Of a DNA stretch of 64,000 nucleotides, positions 48,087 through 57,501 are shown piece by piece. The position numbers and the translations under genes are program-made. This DNA comes from Rhizobium sp. BK650. Lineage in GTDB: Bacteria > Pseudomonadota > Alphaproteobacteria > Rhizobiales > Rhizobiaceae. Below the pieces are notes generated by a model. It was not told the origin of the DNA. It saw only the letters and a program-made list of their open reading frames with translations, and searched no databases. The DNA lies in the NCBI RefSeq assembly GCF_014195325.1, contig NZ_JACIBK010000003.1:496001-560000 (forward strand). Reading direction: 5' to 3'. Positions within the stretch are counted from its first letter, which is position 1; every line of letters starts with the position of its first letter.

Positions 48087-48956
48087 TTACTTGGTCGGCT
48101 GGGCGTCCGTCATCGTCGGGTTGCCGCCCGTTGCCGATGCGGTCGCGTTTGCGGCCGAAGGCAGGTAGCTGTCGAGCAGGCCGGCCATCTTGTCGTCGCG
48201 CAGGTTGGCGGTCTTTTCGCCCATGACGACGCCGACGACGCGGCGGCCATCCTTGGCAGCGGATGTCACGACATTGTAGCCCGACGCATCGGTGAAGCCG
48301 GTCTTGATGCCGTCGACGCCGTTGTAGCGGTACATGAGGTTGTTATGGCCGCGAAACTTCATGCCGCGAAACTGGAAGCCGCGCATGGAGAAGAGCTTGA
48401 ATTCCTCGGGGAAGTCACGCATCAGCGAAACGCCGAGCGTTGCCATGTCACGCGCCGTGGTGACCTGTTCCGGGTCAGGCAGGCCCGACGGGTTCTTGAA
48501 AACCGTGTCCTTCATGCCGAGCAGACGGGCCTTTTCCGTCATGAGCGTCCCGAAGGTCTGTTCGGAGCCACCGAGTTGCTCGGCGAGCGCCACAGCAGAG
48601 TCATTGGCCGAGAGAACGACGATGCTTTCGACCGCCTCCCTGACGGTGACCTTACGGCCGGCGCCGATCGCGAGCTTGAAGGGCTCCTTGCTCTCGGCAT
48701 TCTCCGACATAGTGATCTTCTGATCCCAGGTCAGGCGTTTGTCGCGCAGCGCCTCAAAAGTGAGATAGAGCGTCATCATCTTCGTCAGCGACGCCGGATA
48801 ATTCAAATCATCCTGATTGGACGCTTCCAGAACCTGGCCGGACTGTACGTCCACAAGGAAGCTTGCTTGGCCGGCTTCAGCCTCAATGAACGCGCCCAGA
48901 AGAAATACGGACGAAAAGGCGGCGACTATCAGCCGGGAGGTCATCTTGGTCATCAA
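48087..48956 (-). CDS. dacC: D-alanyl-D-alanine carboxypeptidase (PBP5/6 family)
   Basis: A 289-residue low-molecular-weight penicillin-binding protein. A signal peptide ends near AFIEAEAG. The three active-site motifs are ASLTK (Ser56, Lys59), SAN (116-118) and KTG (218-220). It would trim the terminal D-Ala from peptidoglycan pentapeptides. The protein stops soon after the catalytic domain and lacks the C-terminal domain and amphipathic anchor of E. coli PBP5. It lies next to the polar-growth gene in the same orientation but beyond a terminator. Confidence 0.92.
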   Translation of the reverse strand: MMTKMTSRLIVAAFSSVFLLGAFIEAEAGQASFLVDVQSGQVLEASNQDDLNYPASLTKMMTLYLTFEALRDKRLTWDQKITMSENAESKEPFKLAIGAGRKVTVREAVESIVVLSANDSAVALAEQLGGSEQTFGTLMTEKARLLGMKDTVFKNPSGLPDPEQVTTARDMATLGVSLMRDFPEEFKLFSMRGFQFRGMKFRGHNNLMYRYNGVDGIKTGFTDASGYNVVTSAAKDGRRVVGVVMGEKTANLRDDKMAGLLDSYLPSAANATASATGGNPTMTDAQPTK

Positions 48957-49080
48957 TGTCTACGGTCTCTATCGTGGCAAGCACTTGGCTTGGCGAAACT
49001 CTGGCTTGAGGGCCTGCTGCCCCCCGTCGATCCACGCGGATCGGGAATGTTTGTGACGGAATGAAGGAGCTCGAGCAATA

Positions 49081-49110
49081 AAAAAGGGCCATCCACAGAT
49101 GACCCTTTTT
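49081..49110 (-). terminator. Terminator of the giant polar protein gene
   Basis: AAAAAGGG and CCCTTTTT flank GATG/CATC pairs around CACA; read on the minus strand it ends in a T-run 24 bp past the stop. Confidence 0.85.
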
Positions 49111-49133
49111 GTCTCACCGATCTTTTGCGCCGC

Positions 49134-52100
49134 TCAGCTCAGGCGACCTGCAGCGTGGGCGAGCATCGTATAGACCTTGCCGGTATCCGAGGTCAGATAG
49201 GATTGCGTCACAGTGCGGTTCGGATCGGTGCGCGCGACATCGGCGAGCAGTTTTTCGAAGTCGCCTATGTAGCGGTCGACAGCGGTACGGAATTCCGGCT
49301 CGCGATCATACTTGCGCTTGATCTCGTCGAAGGTCTGCTGACCCTTTAGCGTGTAGAGGCGACGGGTGAAGACGTCGCGCTCGCCGCGCTGGTAGCGGCG
49401 CCAAAGATCGACCGATGCGTCATGATCGATGGCACGGGCGATATCGACCGAGAGCGAGTTCAGCGATTCGACGACGTGGCGCGGGTTGCGACTGTCATTG
49501 GCGCGCTGGGCGGGAGCAGGAGCCGGAGCGGCAGCTTCCGTTGCCGGACGGGCCGGAGCGCGCGGAGCTTCTTCCGTCTCGTCGCGCGAGGCGCCGCGCA
49601 AGAGGTCGCTGATCCAGCCGCCGCTGGCGGCTTCCGTACGAGGAGCCTCCTGGCGAACCGGCGCCGGCTGGGGAGCCTGCGCGACCGGACGTTGGGGAGC
49701 GGGAGCCGGAGCTGCTGCCGCGGCGGGTGAGATGGCGCCGCGCAGGCCCATGGACTCGATCGACTGACGTGCCGTCGGTGCCGGCTGCGGGGCCGGCGCC
49801 GTCGGGATCACCGGTTGGGCGACACGCGGCGCAGGCTCGGCCTGAGCGAGTGTGCGAGCGACCGGTTCGGAGAGTTCCAGCCGCTGGCTGGAGCGGCCGA
49901 CGATCTGCGAGATATCTTGCAGGGCCTTGATTTGCTCGGCGACCGCGCGGCGCATAGCGGATGCGCTTTCCTTGGCTTCTTCCGGCAGGTCGAAGGCGCC
50001 GCGCTTCAGTTCGGCGCGGGTGCTGTCGAGTTCGCTGCGAATATCGGCTGCGGAGCGGCGGATCTCCTCCGTTGCGCCCGAGAAGCGGCTGACGGCTTCA
50101 TCGATTGCATCGCGAAGCGATTCACGCAGGTTCTGCGCCGCACTGTCGGAAGCGCGGCCTGCTTCGCCCAGCATGCGCTCGACTTCCGACAGCGAGGCCG
50201 TCAGGCCGCCACGCAGGCGGTTGGTAAGGTCGCCCGAGCGGCGCTCGACATTGGCAAAGCTGCTGTCGATCGTCGCATTGGCTTCCTCTCCGGCGCGGTT
50301 AATCGCTTCGCGCATGGTGGAGGCTGCTTCCTCGGCGCGCTTCTCGGTGTCCGAAAGCACGCGGCCGATATCGGCAAACGAAGCCTGAACGCTCTGGCGC
50401 AAGGCGCCGGTGACCTGGTTGGAGCGCTGCTCGGCGCGTTCGAATACCGTTTCGATCATGCCGCCGAGGCCGCGCATGGTCCGTTCGATTTCGCTCGAAC
50501 GCTGAACCAGGCCGGCTGCCAGCGTTTGGAGGGCAGTCTCACGCTCTTCCAGTGTCGAAACGAGGCCGGACTGGGCGGCGGCGAGAAGCTGCGAGGCCTG
50601 GCCCAGAACCTTCGAATGGTCGTCGAAGCGGCCGATGATGCTGCCGACCTGGGCAAGCGTCTGCCCGGAAATATCCGAGAGGCGATCGACCTTGCCCTCG
50701 AGAAGGCGGGTCGAAGCGGAGACCATTTCGGCGGCCTTGGCGGCAGAGTCGGTGAACCGTGTCGTCGTATCGCCGAGACGGCTGTCGACGCCGCTCAGCT
50801 GATCGGCGGCGCGCGTCATCATGTCGGCCATTACGGCGCTGCTTTCCGACAGGCGCTGGACGAGGCCGTTGACGTTGTTTGTCAGGCTGTTCTCGATGGC
50901 GGCGACCGCATTGGCGACGTTTTCGGCGCGTGCAGCGACAGCCTGGGTGAGTGCATCGTTTTCGGCACGCAGACGGTCGGCGCTGAGGCTTGCGGCTGCG
51001 GTGATGCGAGCTGCAGCTTCCTGGCCGGCATCGGTGTAGCGATCAATGATCGGACGCGCCGTCTCGTCCAAGATGCGCGTCAGTTCGGTGGAGCGGCCGG
51101 CAAGCATAGAGTTCAAGTCGCGGGTGCGCTCGTCGAGCGTTGTACGGATCGAGTTGCCGCGTGCTTCCAGCGCCTTGTCGATATCGGTGAGCGTCGTATC
51201 GATTTCGCGGGCACGCTGTTCCAGGCTGGAGCGGATAATACTGCTGCGGGCTTCGAGCGCCCGGTCTACTTCGGCCATGCTCGATGTGATCTGACTGCCG
51301 GCATCCGCCAGCGTCGAGCGGATCGAATTGCCATGCGCTTCCAGCGTCTGGCCCGCATCGGCAAGCGCGTTGTTGATGGCACTGACCTGGCTGCTGACGA
51401 TGTTTTCTGCTTCCGCCACCTTGCTGACGATGACATTGCCGGCTTCGGAGAAGGTCTGGGCAACGGCGGCAGCCTGACCGGCGAGGCGGCTTTGGGCTTC
51501 AGCCACACGGTTGACGATCTGCGCGGAGCGTTCGTCCATTGCTTCGGCGAACTGCTGGCCCGTGCGACTGAGCAGTTCCGAGGACTTCGCGGCTTCGCCA
51601 TCCATGCCTTCGGCCGCTTCGGCGACGGCGCTACGCAGGCTTGCGGCGAGGCCGGCTGCCTTGCCTTCGATCGTGCGATTGACGGCATCCAGACCAACGG
51701 TCAGAGCGCGGTCCATGGTGGAAAGACGCTCTTCGATGCGCGCGTTGCCGCGATCCATCACGTCACTCAGCGCCGCAGTGCGGCCGTCAATCGACTGCGC
51801 CATGGTCGCGCTGCCGCTGTCGAGCGTTTCGGCAAGCTGTGCCCGACGGCTGTCCAACGCGTGAGTAAGGTTTGCACTGCTGCTATCGAGCGCCTGGGTG
51901 AGGTTGGCAGTGCCAGAACGCAGTGCTTCCGTCAGGCTGGCGCTGCGGCCGTCGAAAGCGTCCGTCAGGCGGGCGGTGTGACTATCGAGGGCCTCGGTCA
52001 GGCTGGCACTGCGGCTGTCGAGCGCATGCGTCAAGTTTGCGGCGCTGTTGCCGAGCGTTGCGGCGATGCGCTGGGCTGCATCGTCGCCGATTGCGCCGAG

Positions 52101-55100
52101 GCGGGAGATGCCGTCGTCCAATACGCCGGAGAAATTATTGCCCGCAGCATCGAGTTTATCCGCCACGCCGCCGACACCGTCGGCGATGCGCGCTTCGATG
52201 GCGGCAAGGCCGGCTTCGACGCGGGCGCCGGTTTCAGCGAAACGTCCGGTGAGATTGTCGACGGAATGATCGAGATGGCCGGAGAAATCGGCTGCGGAAC
52301 GCGAGATCGTGTTGGCTGCTTCCTGGAAGCGGCCGGCGATCTGGCCCGCACCTTCGCGCATGCGATCCTCGAGCGTCTGGGCGCTGCTGTCGATCGCCTG
52401 GCGGATCGCAGCCTCGCGATCTTCCAGCGACATTTCGAGCATGCTGACACTCGTCGCAACCGACGTGCCGATCGAGGTCGCCTGTTCGGAGAGCGTATCG
52501 TTGATAAGGTTATGGGCCTCGGTCAACGTCAGCTTGATGGCATTGGTACGGTCGTCGAGCGTAGCGCGGATGCGGTCGTGCGCTGCGGCGAGACCGCCTT
52601 CGACGCTGCTTGCGGCATCGTTGGCAAGGGCGGCCATCCGCTTCTGGGCCTCAGTCAGGCCATCCTCGATGCGGCCCGTCATGCTGCCGATGATGCCTTC
52701 CATTCGCGCACCGCCGGCATCCAGGGCTTCCGAGAGTGTAGCGCTGTGTTCGGCAAGCGCGGTTTCGAGACGGGCCTGATTGTCCGTGTAGGCCGCGCGG
52801 ATCGCCTCTGTCCGGTCGGCGAAGGCGCCAGCAACGCGCTCTTCGGCGCTGGCAACGGTGTCCATGATGGCATTGCTGCGATTTTCGAGAGCGGATTCGA
52901 AGCGGCTCTGGCCGTCGTCGAGCGAGATGGCGAGCGCCATTGTCTTTTCGTCGAGCGTATCGGCGAGGCGGTCCGCACTGTTCGTAACAGCCTGAACGAT
53001 GGATTCGGCGCGATTGGTGAGCGCTTCCTCGATGCGGAGCTGGCTTTCTCCGAGCGCTGCGGCGATCCGGTCATGTGTGCCGGTAGCCGCATTGGCAAGA
53101 GCATTGGTACCGGCCGTTAGCGTGTCTTCCAGGCGGTTCTGGCTCTCGTTCAGCGAGATGGCAAGCGCCATCGCCTTTTCGTCGAGGGTTTCGGAAAGAC
53201 GGTCATGCGTGCCCGAGACGGCGTTGATGAGCGATTCCGAATGGCTTGTCAGCGTGTCCTCGATGCGAGACTGCGTCTCGTTCAGCGAGATGCCAAGAGC
53301 CATGGCCCTTTCATCAAGCGCCTCGGTGAGGCGGTCATGGGTGCCGGAGACGGCGCTGATAAGTGCCTCCGAACGGGTCGCCAGCGTATCGTCTATGCGG
53401 GCCTGACCTTCGCTCAGCGAGATGGCGAGCGCCATCGCCTTTTCGTCGAGCGTATCGGAGAGGCGGTCATGCGTGCCGGAAACGGCATCGATGATGGCCT
53501 TCGAACGGGTCGAAAGCGTATCCTCGATATGCGCCTGGCCCTCGTTCAACGAAATGGCAAGCGCCATCGCCTTTTCGTCGAGCGTGTCAGCGAGCCGATC
53601 ATGCGTGCCGGAGACGGCGTTGATGAGCGATTCCGAATGGGTCGAGAGCGTGTCTTCAATGCGCGACTGCGTCTCGTTCAGCGAGATCGCCAGCGCCATC
53701 GCCTTCTCGTCGAGGGTCTCGGCAAGACGGTCATGCGTGCCTGAGACCGTATTGATGATGGCTTCCGAGCGGCTCGCGAGCGCCTCATCGAAACGGCTGT
53801 GATGGTCGGCGAGAGCGCCGATCAGCGCGCCGCCGCGTTCGGCCATCACGCTGTCGAGGCCGGTATGGGCAGTCTGCAGCGCATCGGTGATCTCAGCGGC
53901 ACGGGCAGCGAGAACGCTGCTCAGCTCTTCGGCGCGACCGCCGAATGCCCCTGTGACCTTCTCGGTGCCTTTATCGACAGCAGTGGCGAGTTCTGTCGTG
54001 GTCGCCTGGAGTGTTTCACGGAATTCGTTTGCCCGGGCGACAAGGTTGTTCCGCATCTCGGAGGTGCCGGCTGCAAGTGCGAGCGAGATTTCGGACGTGG
54101 CATTGCCAAGGGCAGAGCTCAGTTCGCCGGTGCGGGTCGCCAGGGCTGAGGTAATCTCTTCCGCACGGTTGGCAAGCGTGCTTTCCAACACTTCCTGCCC
54201 GGTCGCAAAGGTGGTCGCCAGCGCCAGCGACTGCTCGCTCATGGACGAACCGAGGCGATCGATATTGGTATTGAGGATGCCTTCGATGGAATCGGCATTG
54301 CCAGACAGCGTCTCGTTGATGCGGGTGAGGCTTTCGATGAGCTTTGTGTCGAGCGAACCGGCACGCTTATCGAACGCGTCGGTGAATTCGGCCACGCGTT
54401 CGTCGAAGGCGGTCGAAAGCTGGGCGACGGTCGTCTGCAGGCGTTCCTCGAAGAATCCGGAGCGCACGTCGAGATCCATGACCGCATCGTCGGCGGTCGA
54501 CTGCAAGCTCTGGCGGAAGCTCGCGCCCTTTTCGTCGAGCGCTGCGTTCAGCCTGGAGAGCACGTCGTCGAGCGTTCCCGTGATCGTGCGCTCGCCCGAT
54601 GTCAGGCTTTGATTGATCTCACGGGTGCGGGAAACCAGGATCTCGTTGAGCTGCTGGGTGCGCTCCTGCAGTGCGGCGTTCAGGCGCTCGGTGCTGGCGT
54701 CCATCGTGGAGGCGCGCGTTTCGAACTGGGTGAGCAGGCGCTCGCCATGTTCATTGATCGTATTGGTCAGCGCATCCAGGCGGTTGTCGAATTCATTGCC
54801 GATCGCGAGGCCCGAGGCGGTCAGCGTATTGAGGAGCGTATCGGTCTTGGCGGCCAGCAGCGTGCCAAGCGACTGGATGGCGCTGTCGGACTTCTCCATA
54901 ATCGCAGCAGAGCGCGTATCGATCAGCGATGCGAAGGCTTCGCCCGAGGTCGCAAGACGGATGGCGATCTCTTCTGTCGCAAGCGACAGTTCTTCTTTGA
55001 GCTGATCATGTACGCCGGCAATTGAAGAGCGAATGCGGTCAGCGTGATTGACGATTGCTTCGCGCTCGGAGCCGAGCTCGTGGACGAGGCCACGCACGCG

Positions 55101-55847
55101 CAATTCGTTATCTGCATATGAGCGCTCCAGCGCATTCACTTCGGAATGCACGAGCGTTTCGAGTTCGGAGGCGCGCGCAATGGTGCGCTCGATGCCTTCG
55201 TTCATCGCCGAGACTTCGCGGCGCACGGCCTGGCCGACCGTCATAATACGTTCGGAAGCGATGGTTTCCGGCTCGGAAAGACGGAGTGCCACCTCGGCCA
55301 TAGAGCGGGCGGCATTGCGCATGTCCTGGGCGCGCGCGATCATGATGGCGAAGGCATAGAACATCAGGACCGGCACGATGATACCGACGGTGCCGGCGAT
55401 CACCCCCGGCAAGGCGGCAAGATCGGTCAGCGAGCGGATCTGAGCGATCTGCTGCGCGTAGAGCATGAACATCAGCCCGAGACCGAAGACCACCCACAAA
55501 ATGGAGACGAGAGTGGCCGTGCGCAAGGCAGGACGGCTGGAGCCGTTTTCCAGCGACTTCAAAAGCGAGGCGGGTGAATTGCGGTTGGCATCATTGGCGG
55601 GGGCAAAGGCCGGCGACCTTGGAGCCTGCTGATCACCCGTGCGGGCAGTGCGGCCGCGACGGCGTTGCGCTTCTTCCTGAGACTGATTACGGGCGTTGGA
55701 TGGGTCAGTCACATTTGCCTCCGGGGCGTGGGACGCATTACCGCGGCGAGACGGGGCGTCCTCCTGGCCAAAATCGATCTGGAGTGCCTCGTCCAATGCC
55801 TTGAACGCCTTGTCCTCAATCGATTCATTGTACTTATTATTCGCCAT
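49134..55847 (-). CDS. gpr: Giant apolipoprotein-like coiled-coil protein, growth-pole ring (GPR) homologue
   Basis: A 2237-residue protein. Residues 1-108 are polar and basic; two membrane helices follow (about 110-131 and 146-171). Nearly all the rest is amphipathic helix built on 11-residue units: five exact-period 44-residue repeats (703-922, GTHDRLxxTLDEKAMALAIS) and a run of single 11-mers near 52.0 kb (LTxALDSRSAS). A Pro/Ala-rich linker precedes a conserved C-terminal domain (HVVESLNSLSVDIARAID; LWRRYQRGERDVFTRRLYTL). Size and architecture match GPR of Agrobacterium, a 2115-residue ring protein needed for polar growth. ATG 55847 is chosen over 55958. Confidence 0.9.
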   Translation of the reverse strand: MANNKYNESIEDKAFKALDEALQIDFGQEDAPSRRGNASHAPEANVTDPSNARNQSQEEAQRRRGRTARTGDQQAPRSPAFAPANDANRNSPASLLKSLENGSSRPALRTATLVSILWVVFGLGLMFMLYAQQIAQIRSLTDLAALPGVIAGTVGIIVPVLMFYAFAIMIARAQDMRNAARSMAEVALRLSEPETIASERIMTVGQAVRREVSAMNEGIERTIARASELETLVHSEVNALERSYADNELRVRGLVHELGSEREAIVNHADRIRSSIAGVHDQLKEELSLATEEIAIRLATSGEAFASLIDTRSAAIMEKSDSAIQSLGTLLAAKTDTLLNTLTASGLAIGNEFDNRLDALTNTINEHGERLLTQFETRASTMDASTERLNAALQERTQQLNEILVSRTREINQSLTSGERTITGTLDDVLSRLNAALDEKGASFRQSLQSTADDAVMDLDVRSGFFEERLQTTVAQLSTAFDERVAEFTDAFDKRAGSLDTKLIESLTRINETLSGNADSIEGILNTNIDRLGSSMSEQSLALATTFATGQEVLESTLANRAEEITSALATRTGELSSALGNATSEISLALAAGTSEMRNNLVARANEFRETLQATTTELATAVDKGTEKVTGAFGGRAEELSSVLAARAAEITDALQTAHTGLDSVMAERGGALIGALADHHSRFDEALASRSEAIINTVSGTHDRLAETLDEKAMALAISLNETQSRIEDTLSTHSESLINAVSGTHDRLADTLDEKAMALAISLNEGQAHIEDTLSTRSKAIIDAVSGTHDRLSDTLDEKAMALAISLSEGQARIDDTLATRSEALISAVSGTHDRLTEALDERAMALGISLNETQSRIEDTLTSHSESLINAVSGTHDRLSETLDEKAMALAISLNESQNRLEDTLTAGTNALANAATGTHDRIAAALGESQLRIEEALTNRAESIVQAVTNSADRLADTLDEKTMALAISLDDGQSRFESALENRSNAIMDTVASAEERVAGAFADRTEAIRAAYTDNQARLETALAEHSATLSEALDAGGARMEGIIGSMTGRIEDGLTEAQKRMAALANDAASSVEGGLAAAHDRIRATLDDRTNAIKLTLTEAHNLINDTLSEQATSIGTSVATSVSMLEMSLEDREAAIRQAIDSSAQTLEDRMREGAGQIAGRFQEAANTISRSAADFSGHLDHSVDNLTGRFAETGARVEAGLAAIEARIADGVGGVADKLDAAGNNFSGVLDDGISRLGAIGDDAAQRIAATLGNSAANLTHALDSRSASLTEALDSHTARLTDAFDGRSASLTEALRSGTANLTQALDSSSANLTHALDSRRAQLAETLDSGSATMAQSIDGRTAALSDVMDRGNARIEERLSTMDRALTVGLDAVNRTIEGKAAGLAASLRSAVAEAAEGMDGEAAKSSELLSRTGQQFAEAMDERSAQIVNRVAEAQSRLAGQAAAVAQTFSEAGNVIVSKVAEAENIVSSQVSAINNALADAGQTLEAHGNSIRSTLADAGSQITSSMAEVDRALEARSSIIRSSLEQRAREIDTTLTDIDKALEARGNSIRTTLDERTRDLNSMLAGRSTELTRILDETARPIIDRYTDAGQEAAARITAAASLSADRLRAENDALTQAVAARAENVANAVAAIENSLTNNVNGLVQRLSESSAVMADMMTRAADQLSGVDSRLGDTTTRFTDSAAKAAEMVSASTRLLEGKVDRLSDISGQTLAQVGSIIGRFDDHSKVLGQASQLLAAAQSGLVSTLEERETALQTLAAGLVQRSSEIERTMRGLGGMIETVFERAEQRSNQVTGALRQSVQASFADIGRVLSDTEKRAEEAASTMREAINRAGEEANATIDSSFANVERRSGDLTNRLRGGLTASLSEVERMLGEAGRASDSAAQNLRESLRDAIDEAVSRFSGATEEIRRSAADIRSELDSTRAELKRGAFDLPEEAKESASAMRRAVAEQIKALQDISQIVGRSSQRLELSEPVARTLAQAEPAPRVAQPVIPTAPAPQPAPTARQSIESMGLRGAISPAAAAAPAPAPQRPVAQAPQPAPVRQEAPRTEAASGGWISDLLRGASRDETEEAPRAPARPATEAAAPAPAPAQRANDSRNPRHVVESLNSLSVDIARAIDHDASVDLWRRYQRGERDVFTRRLYTLKGQQTFDEIKRKYDREPEFRTAVDRYIGDFEKLLADVARTDPNRTVTQSYLTSDTGKVYTMLAHAAGRLS
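51750..52045 (-). repeat. Array of 33-bp repeats inside the giant protein gene
   Basis: About nine successive 11-residue units such as LTHALDSRSAS, LTEALDSHTAR and LTDAFDGRSAS, each 33 bp, show the basic period from which the 44-residue repeats are built. Confidence 0.9.
53082..53741 (-). repeat. Five tandem 132-bp repeats inside the giant protein gene
   Basis: The codon for the first Gly of GTHDRL recurs at 53741, 53609, 53477, 53345 and 53213, and again at 53081 where the unit degenerates. The 132-bp period encodes 44 residues, four 11-residue turns. Confidence 0.95.
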
Positions 55848-56122
55848 TCCGATACGCCTCGCTATTCCCGGCCAGTCCGGCAGCGCGTCCGGGCCACCGC
55901 CTTCGCCCGGAAGAACCTTCGCCGTTCCAGCCTCCATCCAAGACGGACGGATAAGCATGTCATTTCAGAGTAGATAGTCGATTTTTCAAACGAAAGGTAT
56001 CAAAACACTACCATTATCCACTCTATCGGCAAAGGCGCGCGGCATGAGCTCGCCTCAACAGTATCGTAGTGACACATCTGGGTGCCTTACACAATTAATG
56101 AACCCTTGCGTTTCCACGCCTC

Positions 56123-56138
56123 TTAACCCGTTGTTAAC
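56123..56138. promoter_or_regulatory. CtrA-type binding site between gpr and the HPt gene
   Basis: TTAA-CCCGTTG-TTAAC is an exact match to the TTAA-N7-TTAAC consensus of the cell-cycle regulator CtrA. It lies 276 bp before the giant protein start and 172 bp before the HPt start. A second near-site, TTAA-N6-TTAAC, is at 56186-56200. The whole gap 55848-56309 (462 bp) has no gene. Confidence 0.6.
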
Positions 56139-56309
56139 ACCTTTGAATTTCAGAAGCGGCTCAAAAGCCGATATTTTAGCGACATTTAAGGGATGTTAAC
56201 CATACGGTCAGATTTCCGCGTCGGATGTGCCGGAATTTAACGCGATGTCCATTCTCCGACCGCACAACAGTATCAAAGCGCGGGTGATGTAAGGCAGGAG
56301 AATTGGCAA

Positions 56310-56681
56310 ATGGCAGCAGTGAGCGTTGCGTTCGAAACACCTGACAATTCCAAAGGGCCTTCACCCTCAAAGGTTCGTCCGATCGACCTTGTCCATCTTG
56401 CACGCCAGACGATGGGCGACAAGGCGGTGGAAATCGAGGTTCTCCAGATGTTTGCGCGTCAGGCGCGTGCCTGCCTGCAAGAGATTGCAAGTGGCGAGAC
56501 GATGAAGGTTGGTGCGGCCGCGCACCGCCTGAAAGGGGCCGCGAGTGCCGTCGGCGCGTTTAGGGTTTCGCAGTCGGCGGAAGCCGTCGAAAAGGATAAT
56601 GGCGATATCGCCGCAATGGCGGCGCTCGGTGCGGCTGTTGTGGACGCCGAAAATTTCATTCTGAAACTCTGCCGGGGATAA
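56310..56681 (+). CDS. Single-domain HPt phosphotransfer protein
   Basis: A 123-residue histidine-containing phosphotransfer domain. The four-helix bundle motif AAHRLKGAASAVGA carries the phospho-acceptor His72, preceded by a helix VEIEVLQMFARQARACLQEI and followed by VSQSAEAVEKD. AGGAG lies at proper distance before the ATG. It is not ChpT, which is larger and dimeric. It is divergent from the giant polar protein across a CtrA-type site. Partner kinases cannot be identified from this window. Confidence 0.88.
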   Translation: MAAVSVAFETPDNSKGPSPSKVRPIDLVHLARQTMGDKAVEIEVLQMFARQARACLQEIASGETMKVGAAAHRLKGAASAVGAFRVSQSAEAVEKDNGDIAAMAALGAAVVDAENFILKLCRG

Positions 56682-56880
56682 GGCAGGACAGGCTGCAAAC
56701 GACTTCAGGCCCGCTGTTCCAATAGGGAACGGCGGGTCTTTTTACGACCTCCTCGATGACGCATTGAGAATGGCGGAACCTGTCCCGATCTGCGAGGTTC
56801 GAGGGTGACCGGCGATGTTGACTGATGCGCCGAATTGTCGGAAGAAAATTCGCCCACCCAAAGAAACCGGAATACTCCTG

Positions 56881-57201
56881 ATGCCTAAACTGACTATCGT
56901 CGCCTTTGACGGAACGCGCTTCGACCTCGATGTCGATCCAGGCTCCACCGTAATGGAGAATGCGGTCCGGAATTCCGTGCCCGGCATCGAGGCCGAATGC
57001 GGCGGCGCCTGCGCCTGCGCGACCTGTCATGTCTATGTCGACGAGCAGTGGAGTGAGGTCGTCGGCGCGCCGGAAGCGATGGAAGAGGATATGCTGGACT
57101 TCGCTTTTGACGTGCGCCCGACCTCACGGCTTTCCTGTCAAATCAAGATGAAGGCCGCCTATGATGGCCTCATCGTCCACGTCCCGGAACGGCAAGCTTA
57201 A
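56881..57201 (+). CDS. 2Fe-2S ferredoxin, adrenodoxin type
   Basis: A 106-residue ferredoxin with cluster ligands Cys40, Cys46, Cys49 and Cys86 (C-x5-C-x2-C-x36-C), typical of vertebrate/ISC adrenodoxin-like proteins. [19 protein letters not shown] is the conserved segment before the last ligand, and the C-terminus VHVPERQ fits. It supplies electrons to an oxygenase or to iron-sulfur assembly; no reductase lies nearby. ATG 56881 is the family start; the longer frame from 56815 is not needed. Confidence 0.93.
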   Translation: MPKLTIVAFDGTRFDLDVDPGSTVMENAVRNSVPGIEAECGGACACATCHVYVDEQWSEVVGAPEAMEEDMLDFAFDVRPTSRLSCQIKMKAAYDGLIVHVPERQA

Positions 57202-57501
57202 CTCCAATACTGCCGCGGCTCTTTCCAAAAAGAGAGCCTCGCACGCCAGGGGCGGGCGAGGCGAGGCGGGCGCATTACCTACGGATGAGGGAGGAACACC
57301 CGCGGCTTCGGAACGCGCCAGGAGAACACAATCACGAAAGCCAGCTGCCTTACTGCACTTTCTAATATAGTCATATTACCGCGTTACGGTTGAGTCTACC
57401 AGAATGAAAAATGATCGGTAAAAGGCTGGGAAGCGCACAAGTTCCGCACAAGTTTCATTGCGCAGCTAACGATATTCGCTCGCTTCGAGCGGGAAAAAAG
57501 C
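57202..57501. other. Intergenic region without recognised features
   Basis: These 300 bp separate the ferredoxin from a convergent gene. A GC-rich stretch near 57250-57280 has partial inverted complementarity but is not a clear terminator. No coding frame is convincing. Confidence 0.5.

Noticed and set aside
49815..53120. An 1101-codon open frame on the plus strand
   Set aside because: It is antisense to the giant polar protein, which has clear hendecad repeats and family similarity. Long antisense frames are expected opposite high-GC repetitive coding DNA.
53082..53741. Regular 132-bp repeats considered as a CRISPR or satellite array
   Set aside because: There are no unique spacers, the period is a multiple of three, and the repeats translate into amphipathic 44-residue units within one long gene.
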